From Marivivens sp. (lineage in GTDB: Bacteria > Pseudomonadota > Alphaproteobacteria > Rhodobacterales > Rhodobacteraceae), in the NCBI GenBank assembly GCA_024642185.1, contig JAHEBR010000049.1, positions 1 through 11,860 on the forward strand: DNA of 11,860 nt, read 5' to 3'. Both the position numbers and the translations under genes were made by a program. Below the pieces are notes generated by a model. It saw only the letters and a list, made by a program, of their open reading frames with translations. It did not search any database and had not been told where the DNA came from. This document shows, one piece after another, positions 1 to 6,160 of this stretch (positions are counted from its first letter, which is position 1; each line of letters starts with the position of its first letter).

Positions 1-973
1 GGACGAGTTCATGCCCTATGAAGACGCGGGCGAGGCGACCGAGAGCTTCAACGATATGTGGGGGAAAGAGCCGATCTCGGCCCCCTTCCACTATCAGGAA
101 TGGGACTATCAGGTTCAGCTCTACCGCCCCGACTGGGCGACCCTCTATGAGCGCCGCGCCAGAAAGGGCGATCCCGCGCGGGTCGACGATATCCTCTCGG
201 CGCACAAACCCGTCGCCCAGCGAATCCGGCGGATCATCGACCTCCTCTCGCCTGCCGGCGTCCAGCGGATGCGGGGGCTCGAGGACGGCGACGAGATCGA
301 CCTCAACGCCGCCGTGGATGCCATGGTGGCGATCCGCATGGGCGCCCAGCCCGACACGCGGATCACCATGCGCAATGTCATCAAGTCGCGCGATCTGGCG
401 GTGACGGTGCTCTTGGACCTGTCGGAAAGCACCAACGATCCGGTCGAGGGCTCCGACAAGACCGTTCTGGAACTGACCCGCGAGGCGGCGACCCTTGTCG
501 CCACGGCCATTGAAGGGATCGGCGATCCTTTTGCCGTGCACGGCTTTGCCTCGGACGGGCGGCACGATGTGCATTACACCCGCTTCAAGGATTGGGACCA
601 GCGCTTCGACACCGAGGCCAAGGCGCGGCTTGACGGGATGAAGGGCGGCCTATCGACCCGCATGGGCGCGGCGCTGCGCCATGCGGGCGCGGGCCTTCTG
701 AAGCAGCGCGAGCAGCGCAAGCTGATCCTTCTTGTCACCGACGGCGCGCCGGCGGATGTGGACGAGCGCGATCCGCAACACCTGCGGCACGATACCCGCA
801 AGGCGGTGGGCGAGCTTGCGGCAAAGGGGATTCTGACCTATTGCCTCACCCTCGACGCCAATGCCGACAGCTATGTGAAGCGGATCTTCGGGGCCAACAA
901 CTATACCATCGTTGACCACATCGACCGCTTGCCTGAGAAACTGCCCGCGCTCTTCGCGTCGTTGACCAGCTAG
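1..973 (+). CDS. cbbO: CbbO, RuBisCO-activation protein with C-terminal VWA domain (5'-partial)
   Basis: The reading frame is open from base 2 (Asp-Glu-Phe precede the Met at 11), so the gene starts upstream of the window; about 323 C-terminal residues are present, against roughly 750-800 in full-length CbbO. Numbering from the Met at 11, a linker with EDGDEIDLNAAVDAM (91-105) leads into a von Willebrand A domain. Its metal-ion-dependent adhesion site is visible: DLSES at 136-140, Thr216 in LSTRMGAAL, and TDGAPAD at 243-249. In the CbbQ/CbbO system the AAA+ protein CbbQ and adaptor CbbO remodel inhibited RuBisCO, with the VWA domain thought to contact RuBisCO. NorD, its denitrification paralogue, shares this architecture; I favour CbbO because the LLDLSESTND region reads like CbbO as I remember it. 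cbbQ and cbbLS are expected upstream, which could not be checked here. Stop TAG at 971-973 overlaps the next gene's ribosome binding site. Confidence 0.82.
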   Translation, partial: DEFMPYEDAGEATESFNDMWGKEPISAPFHYQEWDYQVQLYRPDWATLYERRARKGDPARVDDILSAHKPVAQRIRRIIDLLSPAGVQRMRGLEDGDEIDLNAAVDAMVAIRMGAQPDTRITMRNVIKSRDLAVTVLLDLSESTNDPVEGSDKTVLELTREAATLVATAIEGIGDPFAVHGFASDGRHDVHYTRFKDWDQRFDTEAKARLDGMKGGLSTRMGAALRHAGAGLLKQREQRKLILLVTDGAPADVDERDPQHLRHDTRKAVGELAAKGILTYCLTLDANADSYVKRIFGANNYTIVDHIDRLPEKLPALFASLTS

Positions 974-976
974 GAG
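972..976 (+). promoter_or_regulatory. Shine-Dalgarno site that fixes a TTG start
   Basis: AGGAG overlaps the cbbO stop codon and lies 7 bases before TTG at 984. No other start codon in this frame is so well placed, which supports TTG as the start of the small downstream gene and suggests translational coupling to cbbO. Confidence 0.7.
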
Positions 977-983
977 ATGGGCC

Positions 984-1295
984 TTGCAGACCGACAAGCG
1001 CTATGTGGGCATCGACAAAGATATCAACGGCGGCATGACCACCACGGGCAAGATCATCCGCGACGCCCGGATTTTCGGGATCATTCCCGAAACCGAGACC
1101 TGCGAGGGCTGGCTGCCGCAGGGGATCGAGACGCTGTGGGAAAAGGTCAACGCCGAGTGGGAGAAATACGGCTTCCGCGTCGGCGCCATGCCCGATGACC
1201 TGCGCGCAAGGTTCCTGCGGGTGCAGGCCGAGGCGCTGGAGCGCGCCAAGGCTGCCGGCTGGAGCGGCGAGCAGGAGCTTGGGGCCGACAACTGA
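984..1295 (+). CDS. Small uncharacterised protein downstream of cbbO
   Basis: This is a 103-residue soluble protein starting at TTG, 10 bases after the cbbO stop. I do not recognise a named family and assign no function. It has no signal peptide and no membrane segment. The N-terminal half contains a Gly/Thr-rich stretch (about 15-24, GGMTTTGKII), then RIFGIIPETETCEGW (about 30-44) with one cysteine. The C-terminal half is a charged, probably helical segment (about 50-95) ending in an acidic tail. Codon use and G+C resemble cbbO, and the coupling suggests the two are made together, so a role connected with RuBisCO or CO2 fixation is possible by context only. Because the start is TTG, annotation pipelines may miss or shorten it. 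Confidence 0.78.
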   Translation: MQTDKRYVGIDKDINGGMTTTGKIIRDARIFGIIPETETCEGWLPQGIETLWEKVNAEWEKYGFRVGAMPDDLRARFLRVQAEALERAKAAGWSGEQELGADN

Positions 1296-1306
1296 CGGCG
1301 CGGCCC
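1282..1306. terminator. Weak inverted repeat between convergent genes
   Basis: GGGCCG (1282-1287) and CGGCCC (1301-1306) form a 6-bp G+C stem around a 13-base loop. It spans the stop codon at 1293-1295 and reaches the base before the convergent gene's end at 1307. There is no T tract on either side, so this is at best a weak bidirectional terminator and could be a chance repeat in G+C-rich DNA. Confidence 0.25.
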
Positions 1307-3031
1307 TTAGCCCAATATCGCGTGATAGAAGATCTTGGGCAGTTTGAACCACGACGGCTTATATTGAAACTCGGTCAAGAGCTTGCCTACCGTGTCTTGT
1401 CGCCCGTGAGTAATGAACCAAGGCGGACGCGGCAGAAGCGAAAACTGCCCCGAGACTAGGCCACGCGGGAAAGGTCGCCACGGCTGTTCGACCACCACGC
1501 GTTCAGTCTCCTCCAGCATGAAGGTATTATGCGCGGTGCCGATGCCGGATTGAACATCGTCGAGCGTATGACCCGGGAAAGCGCCCCAAGGGCAGGTTGT
1601 CACAAGGAAGCCAACGGCAGTCCAGGCGTTGATCGCGATTGTGCCATAGCGCAGACCGGCAATAATTTCCTCGAACCGTGCCCTGCCGATCTGTTTGATC
1701 GTTTTGGGGTGAATGATGATATTGGCGCCCAAGGTGCCATATAGATGTTCGTTCGCCCATTCGATTGCGGCAACAAGATAGGCCTCGGCATCCTCGCCTT
1801 CGATCTCCTTGACCGAAAGGGCCGGCCCGAAAATCTCTTGGGTGCGGAAGTATTCGTCGTCCGCGTGCTCATTGATGATGACAGCCGGCGCTTCACCACG
1901 GTGAACCTTGTGGTGCCGTTTCGTCGAGCCTTCAAACACGGCCAAGCGGTCGTGCGCTCCGGGATAATAGGCCGGACGCGTCGACATGCCCAAAACCGCG
2001 CGAAGTCTATCCATGAAGTGGCTCGCCCGGTCCCATGTTTTGGGCATGATCAGCATCTGGCAGGCCACGCAATTGAACCCCGAGTTATGGAGCTTTTGCG
2101 TTGCCACGTGTTCGGCCTGAAACTGCAGATCCGCGGCAGACCATGGCCCTGGCACGATGATCGTCGGGCAGACTGCACCAAGCTCGGAGGTAAAGCGTTT
2201 GGTCGTCTTGGGCGTGCCTGCGGCCTTGTTTTTGGCCCCCTCTTCGCCCGGCCCCCAAACGATCGCGTCGTGGGTCGAGGCGGCGCCCGTGATGTGCAGC
2301 TCCTCGATCAGGGGATGCGCGGTCAGCCACGCGCCCTCTTCGGCTCCGCCGCGTAGGATCCGAAGGGCATTGTGCTCGATCAGCGGGCCGAGCGCGACCT
2401 TGAGGAAATCGGTCAAATATTCATTGACCGGATTCATCTTGAGAACTGTGACCTGATTTTCCAGAAACACCTTTTGAAACACGTCGAGAGGCGGGATAGA
2501 ATTGATATTTCCGGCGCCCAGAACCAGGGCCACCTTGCCCTTGCGTTCATCTAGAGGCACGTCATAGGCGACGGCTGCGTGTGCCTTGACCGCTTTCTCG
2601 CTGATCCCCTCCTTCATCCAGACCTCAGCCTTGACGCCCGAGAAAAGGAGGCGCTCCCAGAGATTGTGCGGCAAGACCTGAATGGCAGTTTGACCAGTCA
2701 CCACTCGACGCATCGGCAGGAGATCGACGAAGGCTTTTCCTTCGATCTGGGAAAACGTTGTCATCAAACCGTTCAAGGCCGCCATCACAGCGTAGGGCCC
2801 TGATATCCATTCCTCGCCGACTAGGGGCGAGCCTTCGGGGATGTGTTTGTGGCGGGCGGCGGTCAACGCCCAGTCTTCGGCGACTGTCATCAAAGCGTCT
2901 TTCATCGCCTGAACGACCTTCATACGTTCCGCGACCGTTGTCCTGGCCCAAGCGTCTTTATGGCCATCAAGATCCGATACCGCTTGCTGGTATTCCGCCT
3001 GCCAGTCGGCTTGCATTGCTGTGCCGTCCAC
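1307..3031 (-). CDS. Aldehyde dehydrogenase superfamily protein, atypical, 574 residues
   Basis: It probably performs NAD(P)-dependent oxidation of an aldehyde to an acid, or the related acyl-CoA/aldehyde conversion. From the GTG start, superfamily landmarks appear in order: nucleotide-binding region LVLGAGNINS (about 169-178), LKMNPVNEY (197-205) with Lys198 at the usual cofactor-contact lysine, ITGAAST (247-253), general-base region SELG with Glu283, and the nucleophile region GFNCVACQ with Cys321, 38 residues after Glu283 (34 in classical enzymes). Both catalytic residues are therefore present. It is longer than a typical ALDH (about 480-500) and has a C-terminal extension (about 520-574) rich in Pro, Trp and Phe. 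The GTG start has AGGAG 6 bases upstream and sits 1 base after the ligase stop, so the two are translationally coupled. ATG at 3016 is a weaker alternative. The substrate is unknown; there is no close resemblance to vanillin or benzaldehyde dehydrogenases that I can recall. Sampled G+C is lower than in cbbO. Confidence 0.8.
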   Translation of the reverse strand: MDGTAMQADWQAEYQQAVSDLDGHKDAWARTTVAERMKVVQAMKDALMTVAEDWALTAARHKHIPEGSPLVGEEWISGPYAVMAALNGLMTTFSQIEGKAFVDLLPMRRVVTGQTAIQVLPHNLWERLLFSGVKAEVWMKEGISEKAVKAHAAVAYDVPLDERKGKVALVLGAGNINSIPPLDVFQKVFLENQVTVLKMNPVNEYLTDFLKVALGPLIEHNALRILRGGAEEGAWLTAHPLIEELHITGAASTHDAIVWGPGEEGAKNKAAGTPKTTKRFTSELGAVCPTIIVPGPWSAADLQFQAEHVATQKLHNSGFNCVACQMLIMPKTWDRASHFMDRLRAVLGMSTRPAYYPGAHDRLAVFEGSTKRHHKVHRGEAPAVIINEHADDEYFRTQEIFGPALSVKEIEGEDAEAYLVAAIEWANEHLYGTLGANIIIHPKTIKQIGRARFEEIIAGLRYGTIAINAWTAVGFLVTTCPWGAFPGHTLDDVQSGIGTAHNTFMLEETERVVVEQPWRPFPRGLVSGQFSLLPRPPWFITHGRQDTVGKLLTEFQYKPSWFKLPKIFYHAILG

Positions 3032-3032
3032 T

Positions 3033-4661
3033 TCAGGCTCCTTTTTCGATAAGTATATTGCCGTATTTCTCCCGCAGGACATTCTTGAGCATCTTGCCAG
3101 TCGCATTTAGCGGAATAGCGTCAACAAAGACCACCGCATCGGGGATTTGCCATTTGGCGACCCTGCCCTCGAAATGCGCGAGGATCTCGCCTTCGCTTGG
3201 GTCATGCCCCTCTTTGCGGACGACGATCAAGATGGGCCGTTCGTCCCATTTGGGATGTGCGGCACCGATAGCTGCGGCCATTGCGACACCGGGGTGAGAG
3301 AGCGCAATCCCTTCCAGATCGACAGAAGAAATCCATTCTCCACCCGACTTGATGATGTCTTTCGTGCGATCGCGGATGACCATATAGCCATCGGAATCGA
3401 GCGTGGCCACATCGCCCGTGTCGAACCAGCCATCGGGGGTCAAGGCAGACTTTTCCTGCCCGAAATAGGTCTCGACCACCCAATGCCCCCGGCATTGCAG
3501 GGCCCCTTGGGATTTGCCATCGCGGGGAAGCTCCTGGCCTGCTTCGTCAATAACCCGCAGCTCGATCCCAAAGGGCGGGCGCCCCTGGCTGAGCCTGAGC
3601 GGAAACAGCTCTTCGGGCGTAAGATCAAGGAATTTGCCCTTTGGAACGTTGGAAGTTCCCAAGGGCGAGGTTTCCGTCATGCCCCAGGCGTGGACAGTGT
3701 CACAGCCATATTTGTCGCGGAAGGTCTTGATCATCGAAGGCGCCGCCGCCGAGCCGCCAATCACATTGCGCTTGAGCGTTGCCATTTTTGAGCCCGCCTT
3801 TTCGGCCGCGGCAAGAAGCATCATCCAGATGGTCGGCACGCCCAGCGCCAAAGTGACCTTCTCGTCATCAATCAGCTCCAGTAGGCTTGCACCGTCCAGC
3901 CCCGGCCCCGGCATGACCAGCTTGGCCCCCGTCATCGCCGCCGCATAGGGAATGCCCCAGGCATTGGCGTGAAACATCGGCACCACGGGCAAGACGATCT
4001 CGCGCGATGAGAGGCCAAGCCCGTCGGGCATCGAGATGGCGAAGGTGTGGAGCATGGTGGAGCGGTGGTAGTAAAGCACGCCCTTGGGCGTGCCGGTCGT
4101 GCCCGAGGTGTAGCAGAGCGAACAAGGCGTCTGTTCCGGGAACTGCGGCCATTCATAATCCGCCGAACCCTGCTCGATCAGTTCGTCGAAGAAGATCGCG
4201 TCAGGGATCGCGTTGAGCACATCTTCGTCGCGCGGGCCCATGAAGATGAAATGCTCGATCGAGCGCAAATGCGCGCGCGTCCCGGCGATCAGGGGCATGA
4301 AGGTCTTGTCAAAAAAGATCGCCCTGTCGGCCGCATCGTTGCAGATGAAGGCGAACTGTTCGGGGTGCAGTCGCGGGTTCAGCGTATGGCACACATGGCC
4401 TCCGCCCGAGACGGCGAACCAGATCTTCAGGTGCCTGTGGTTGTTCCAAGCGAGCGTGGCAACGCGGTCGCCCTTCTGCAGGCCGAGCGCTTCCAAAGCA
4501 GATGCCAGTTTTCGCGCGGATATGGCAACTTCGCCCCAGGTCGTTCGGCTGATCTGACCCGAGGTCTCGCGGCTGACGATCTCTGTATCTGTATGATACC
4601 GTCCCGCATGAACGATCAAATCGCTGATCAAAAGGTCTTTGAATATCATCGAACCAATCAT
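3033..4661 (-). CDS. AMP-forming acyl-CoA ligase, AlkK/DmdB type
   Basis: This 542-residue enzyme activates a carboxylic acid with ATP to the acyl-adenylate and transfers it to CoA. The ANL-family core motifs are complete: phosphate loop YTSGTTGTPKGV at 184-195, GMTE at 327-330, TGD at 415-417, hinge region DRTKDIIKSGGEWIS at 431-445, and the C-terminal catalytic Lys523 in LNATGKMLKN. The N-terminus (LLISDLI, EIVSR, DRVATLAWNNHRH) resembles the AlkK medium-chain ligases and the roseobacter 3-methylmercaptopropionate-CoA ligase DmdB, so the substrate may be a medium- or short-chain acid. No acyl-CoA dehydrogenase of the DMSP demethylation pathway lies nearby, so a DmdB role is not claimed. ATG at 4661 has GAGGAG upstream at 6-base spacing. 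It leads the coupled ALDH and lies 94 bases after pcaQ on the same strand, so read-through from pcaQ is possible. Confidence 0.88.
   Translation of the reverse strand: MIGSMIFKDLLISDLIVHAGRYHTDTEIVSRETSGQISRTTWGEVAISARKLASALEALGLQKGDRVATLAWNNHRHLKIWFAVSGGGHVCHTLNPRLHPEQFAFICNDAADRAIFFDKTFMPLIAGTRAHLRSIEHFIFMGPRDEDVLNAIPDAIFFDELIEQGSADYEWPQFPEQTPCSLCYTSGTTGTPKGVLYYHRSTMLHTFAISMPDGLGLSSREIVLPVVPMFHANAWGIPYAAAMTGAKLVMPGPGLDGASLLELIDDEKVTLALGVPTIWMMLLAAAEKAGSKMATLKRNVIGGSAAAPSMIKTFRDKYGCDTVHAWGMTETSPLGTSNVPKGKFLDLTPEELFPLRLSQGRPPFGIELRVIDEAGQELPRDGKSQGALQCRGHWVVETYFGQEKSALTPDGWFDTGDVATLDSDGYMVIRDRTKDIIKSGGEWISSVDLEGIALSHPGVAMAAAIGAAHPKWDERPILIVVRKEGHDPSEGEILAHFEGRVAKWQIPDAVVFVDAIPLNATGKMLKNVLREKYGNILIEKGA
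3038..3042 (-). promoter_or_regulatory. Shine-Dalgarno site for the GTG-started ALDH
   Basis: AGGAG read on the minus strand lies inside the last codons of the acyl-CoA ligase and 6 bases before GTG at 3031. It decides the GTG start over ATG at 3016 and over the long upstream extension inside the ligase gene. Confidence 0.6.
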
Positions 4662-4685
4662 GACGCGCTCCTCGACGTGGGTCCG

Positions 4686-4748
4686 CTTGCCATAGTCCGC
4701 ACTGAAACCGCGCTGGCAAGACCTGACGCAACGTAGCCTAGCCAGCGC
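4686..4748 (-). promoter_or_regulatory. Two overlapping, mutually exclusive inverted repeats before the acyl-CoA ligase
   Basis: The 94-base gap between pcaQ and the ligase contains two perfect inverted repeats that share an arm. GCGCTGGC (4710-4717) pairs with GCCAGCGC (4741-4748), 8 bp with a 23-base spacer. CTTGCCA (4686-4692) pairs with TGGCAAG (4714-4720), 7 bp with a 21-base spacer. Bases 4714-4717 belong to both, so a transcript from the minus strand could form only one hairpin at a time. Neither is followed by a U tract. They could be an attenuator-like switch, operator half-sites, or chance. Confidence 0.35.
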
Positions 4749-4755
4749 AGATCAC

Positions 4756-5691
4756 TCAGAAGGCCCCGACCAGCGGGCCGCCTGCCCCCCGTTTGACACG
4801 CTGCAGGCAGTCGGCAAAAACGCTGCGTTCAACGTTGATGGGGCTTGCGCGCGAGACGCTATAGCCAACCGGACCGGACAGGATCGGCGAGGGCAGCGTC
4901 ACCGCAACCAAGATCCCCCGCGCCAATTCGTCGGCCACCACACCACGCGAAATAAACCAGAGGGCATCTGACGAGCTGACCAATTTACGGCCCACGGGCA
5001 AGGCCACCGTTTCGATGGCTGCCGGGATATCCGAAAGCCCCACGCTGGCCAGATATCGCGCAACGCTTTCCGAGATCACAGCCTCGGCCGTAGGTAGGAT
5101 CAGAGGGTAGGCTTCGATCTTTTGCTCGGGCGTCGGGCAGTCCAATATCGGATGGCCCGGCCGACAGACCAAGACCACATCTTCGATATAAAGCTGTTGG
5201 AATGTGACCCCGGCACGGGCCTCTTTTTCCGGCATCCGCCCCACCACCAGATCCACGACCCCATCGCGCAACTGATTGAACAAGAGCCCGTTCGGCCCCG
5301 TGTGAATGCTCAATCTCACCTGCGGCATATCCTTGCGAAACACCAACGCAGCAGCGGGGACCAAATCGGTGGCCGCTGTGGGCAATACCCCGATAGCAAG
5401 CCGCGCTGCGGGACCGCCCTCGGACCTCAGCCGCTCGGCCCCGCGCAGCAATTCGGTCATCGAGGCACTGGCATGGGTCTGAAACACCCGACCCGCATCG
5501 TTGAGCCGCAGGCTGCGACCCACCCGATCAAACAACCGCACCCCCAGCATATCCTCCAACTCGCGAAGGCTGCGCGATACGGCCGGCTGGGTGATGTTCA
5601 GACGGCTTGCCGCCAGAGAGACGCTCTCGGCGCGGGCGATTTCAAGGAAGGTTCGGACATGCCGAAGCCGGAGCTGATTGTCTAGATTCAT
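4756..5691 (-). CDS. pcaQ: PcaQ-like LysR-type regulator of protocatechuate genes
   Basis: This 311-residue LysR-type regulator has an N-terminal winged helix-turn-helix (about 8-66; recognition region AASRLNITQPAVSRSLREL, 27-45) and a periplasmic-binding-protein-like effector domain (about 92-300). The start MNLDNQLRLRHVRTFLEIAR matches the characteristic PcaQ N-terminus, and the divergent gene is pcaC, so PcaQ is the natural call. In agrobacteria and Sinorhizobium PcaQ activates the pca operon in response to beta-carboxy-cis,cis-muconate or gamma-carboxymuconolactone. ATG at 5691 is chosen from the conserved N-terminus; there is no convincing Shine-Dalgarno site before it. An in-frame upstream ATG at 5754 would add 21 residues across the promoter region and is rejected. 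The start codon overlaps the predicted PcaQ operator, which suggests autoregulation. Confidence 0.86.
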   Translation of the reverse strand: MNLDNQLRLRHVRTFLEIARAESVSLAASRLNITQPAVSRSLRELEDMLGVRLFDRVGRSLRLNDAGRVFQTHASASMTELLRGAERLRSEGGPAARLAIGVLPTAATDLVPAAALVFRKDMPQVRLSIHTGPNGLLFNQLRDGVVDLVVGRMPEKEARAGVTFQQLYIEDVVLVCRPGHPILDCPTPEQKIEAYPLILPTAEAVISESVARYLASVGLSDIPAAIETVALPVGRKLVSSSDALWFISRGVVADELARGILVAVTLPSPILSGPVGYSVSRASPINVERSVFADCLQRVKRGAGGPLVGAF

Positions 5692-5705
5692 AACTATTAG
5701 GTTAT
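5690..5705. promoter_or_regulatory. Predicted PcaQ binding site
   Basis: ATAACT-ATTA-GGTTAT is a 6-4-6 dyad matching the PcaQ consensus known from Sinorhizobium (ATAACC-N4-GGTTAA) at 10 of 12 defined positions. On the minus strand the first half is an exact ATAACC. It lies in the pcaQ/pcaC divergent gap, centred about 60 bases before a likely pcaC transcription start, the usual place for a LysR recognition site. It includes two bases of the pcaQ ATG (5689-5691). Confidence 0.72.
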
Positions 5706-5706
5706 G

Positions 5707-5722
5707 TGTTTTGTAGAAAACA
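5707..5722. promoter_or_regulatory. Second 6-4-6 inverted repeat beside the PcaQ box
   Basis: TGTTTT-GTAG-AAAACA is a perfect 6-bp inverted repeat with a 4-base spacer, the same geometry as the adjacent PcaQ box, with centres 17 bases apart on the pcaC side. Its sequence does not match the PcaQ consensus. It sits where a LysR activation site would lie between the recognition site and the promoter. It may be such a site or an A+T-rich coincidence. Confidence 0.4.
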
Positions 5723-5746
5723 GCAATATTCAAAATGAATTTTGGA

Positions 5747-5752
5747 TATATC
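5747..5752 (+). promoter_or_regulatory. Possible -10 element of the pcaC promoter
   Basis: TATATC in an A+T-rich stretch would give a transcription start near 5759 and place the PcaQ box around -69 to -54. No good -35 hexamer is seen at the right distance (5724-5729 is CAATAT), as is common at LysR-activated promoters. A CAAAAT-GA-ATTTTG repeat (5731-5744) lies just upstream. Confidence 0.35.
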
Positions 5753-5768
5753 AATAGGGAACACAGAC

Positions 5769-5773
5769 AGGAG
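5769..5773 (+). promoter_or_regulatory. Shine-Dalgarno site fixing the GTG start of pcaC
   Basis: AGGAG lies 6 bases before GTG at 5780 and supports that start over the in-frame ATG at 5735, which falls inside the promoter region. Confidence 0.65.
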
Positions 5774-5779
5774 ATCGCC

Positions 5780-6160
5780 GTGTCCGACCTCTATGAATCT
5801 GGACTTCAGGTCCGCCGCTCGGTTCTGGGCGACAGCTATGTCGACAAAGCCCAGAAGGCCACGACGGAGTTTGACGCGCCTTTTCAGAAACTGATCACCC
5901 AATCAGCTTGGGGAACTTTGTGGGCGGATGACACAATCAGCCGCCGTGAGCGGTCAATGCTGACCCTCGCGCTTCTGGCGGCAACGGGCAACTTCGAGGA
6001 AATTCCAATGCATATCCGGGCCTGCGCCCGCACAGGGGCAAGCAAAGACGACATCATGCAGGCCTTCCTGCACGTGGCGATCTATGCGGGTGTCCCCAAG
6101 GCAAATCACGCAATCAAACTGGCAAAGGCCACTTTCGCCGAACTGGAGGAAAGCCAATGA
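5780..6160 (+). CDS. pcaC: 4-carboxymuconolactone decarboxylase
   Basis: PcaC decarboxylates gamma-carboxymuconolactone to beta-ketoadipate enol-lactone in the protocatechuate branch of the beta-ketoadipate pathway, in the cytoplasm. The GTG start gives 126 residues, the usual size for PcaC alone. The carboxymuconolactone decarboxylase domain covers about 30-115, with SRRERSMLTLALLAATG (54-70), EIPMHIRACARTGAS (74-88) and HVAIYAGVPKANHA (98-111) as expected for the family. It is not fused to a PcaD hydrolase domain (no PcaL-type fusion). It is the first gene after the PcaQ-controlled promoter, a position usually held by pcaD in relatives. The stop overlaps the pcaH start by 4 bases (ATGA), so the two are coupled. 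Confidence 0.93.
   Translation: MSDLYESGLQVRRSVLGDSYVDKAQKATTEFDAPFQKLITQSAWGTLWADDTISRRERSMLTLALLAATGNFEEIPMHIRACARTGASKDDIMQAFLHVAIYAGVPKANHAIKLAKATFAELEESQ

Noticed and set aside
1..973. NorD as the identity of the first gene
   Set aside because: NorD shares the VWA architecture, but the DLSESTND and DEIDLNAAVDAM motifs look closer to CbbO, and no nor genes follow. This is not fully excluded without the upstream genes.
1745..2356. Open frame of 203 codons on the + strand inside the ALDH gene
   Set aside because: Antisense shadow of a recognisable ALDH, with no family resemblance and no ribosome binding site.
3033..4661. Assigning the ligase firmly as DmdB or as a beta-ketoadipate CoA ligase
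   Set aside because: Only family-level resemblance is visible; the substrate pocket cannot be read by eye and no dmdC/dmdD or pcaIJF neighbours are present.
4047..4736. Open frame of 229 codons on the + strand across the ligase start
   Set aside because: Antisense shadow of the acyl-CoA ligase core motifs; Arg-rich composition without recognisable domains.
5735..5779. In-frame ATG extension of pcaC into the promoter
   Set aside because: It would overlap the probable -10 region and lacks a ribosome binding site, whereas GTG at 5780 has AGGAG at ideal spacing and gives the normal PcaC length.
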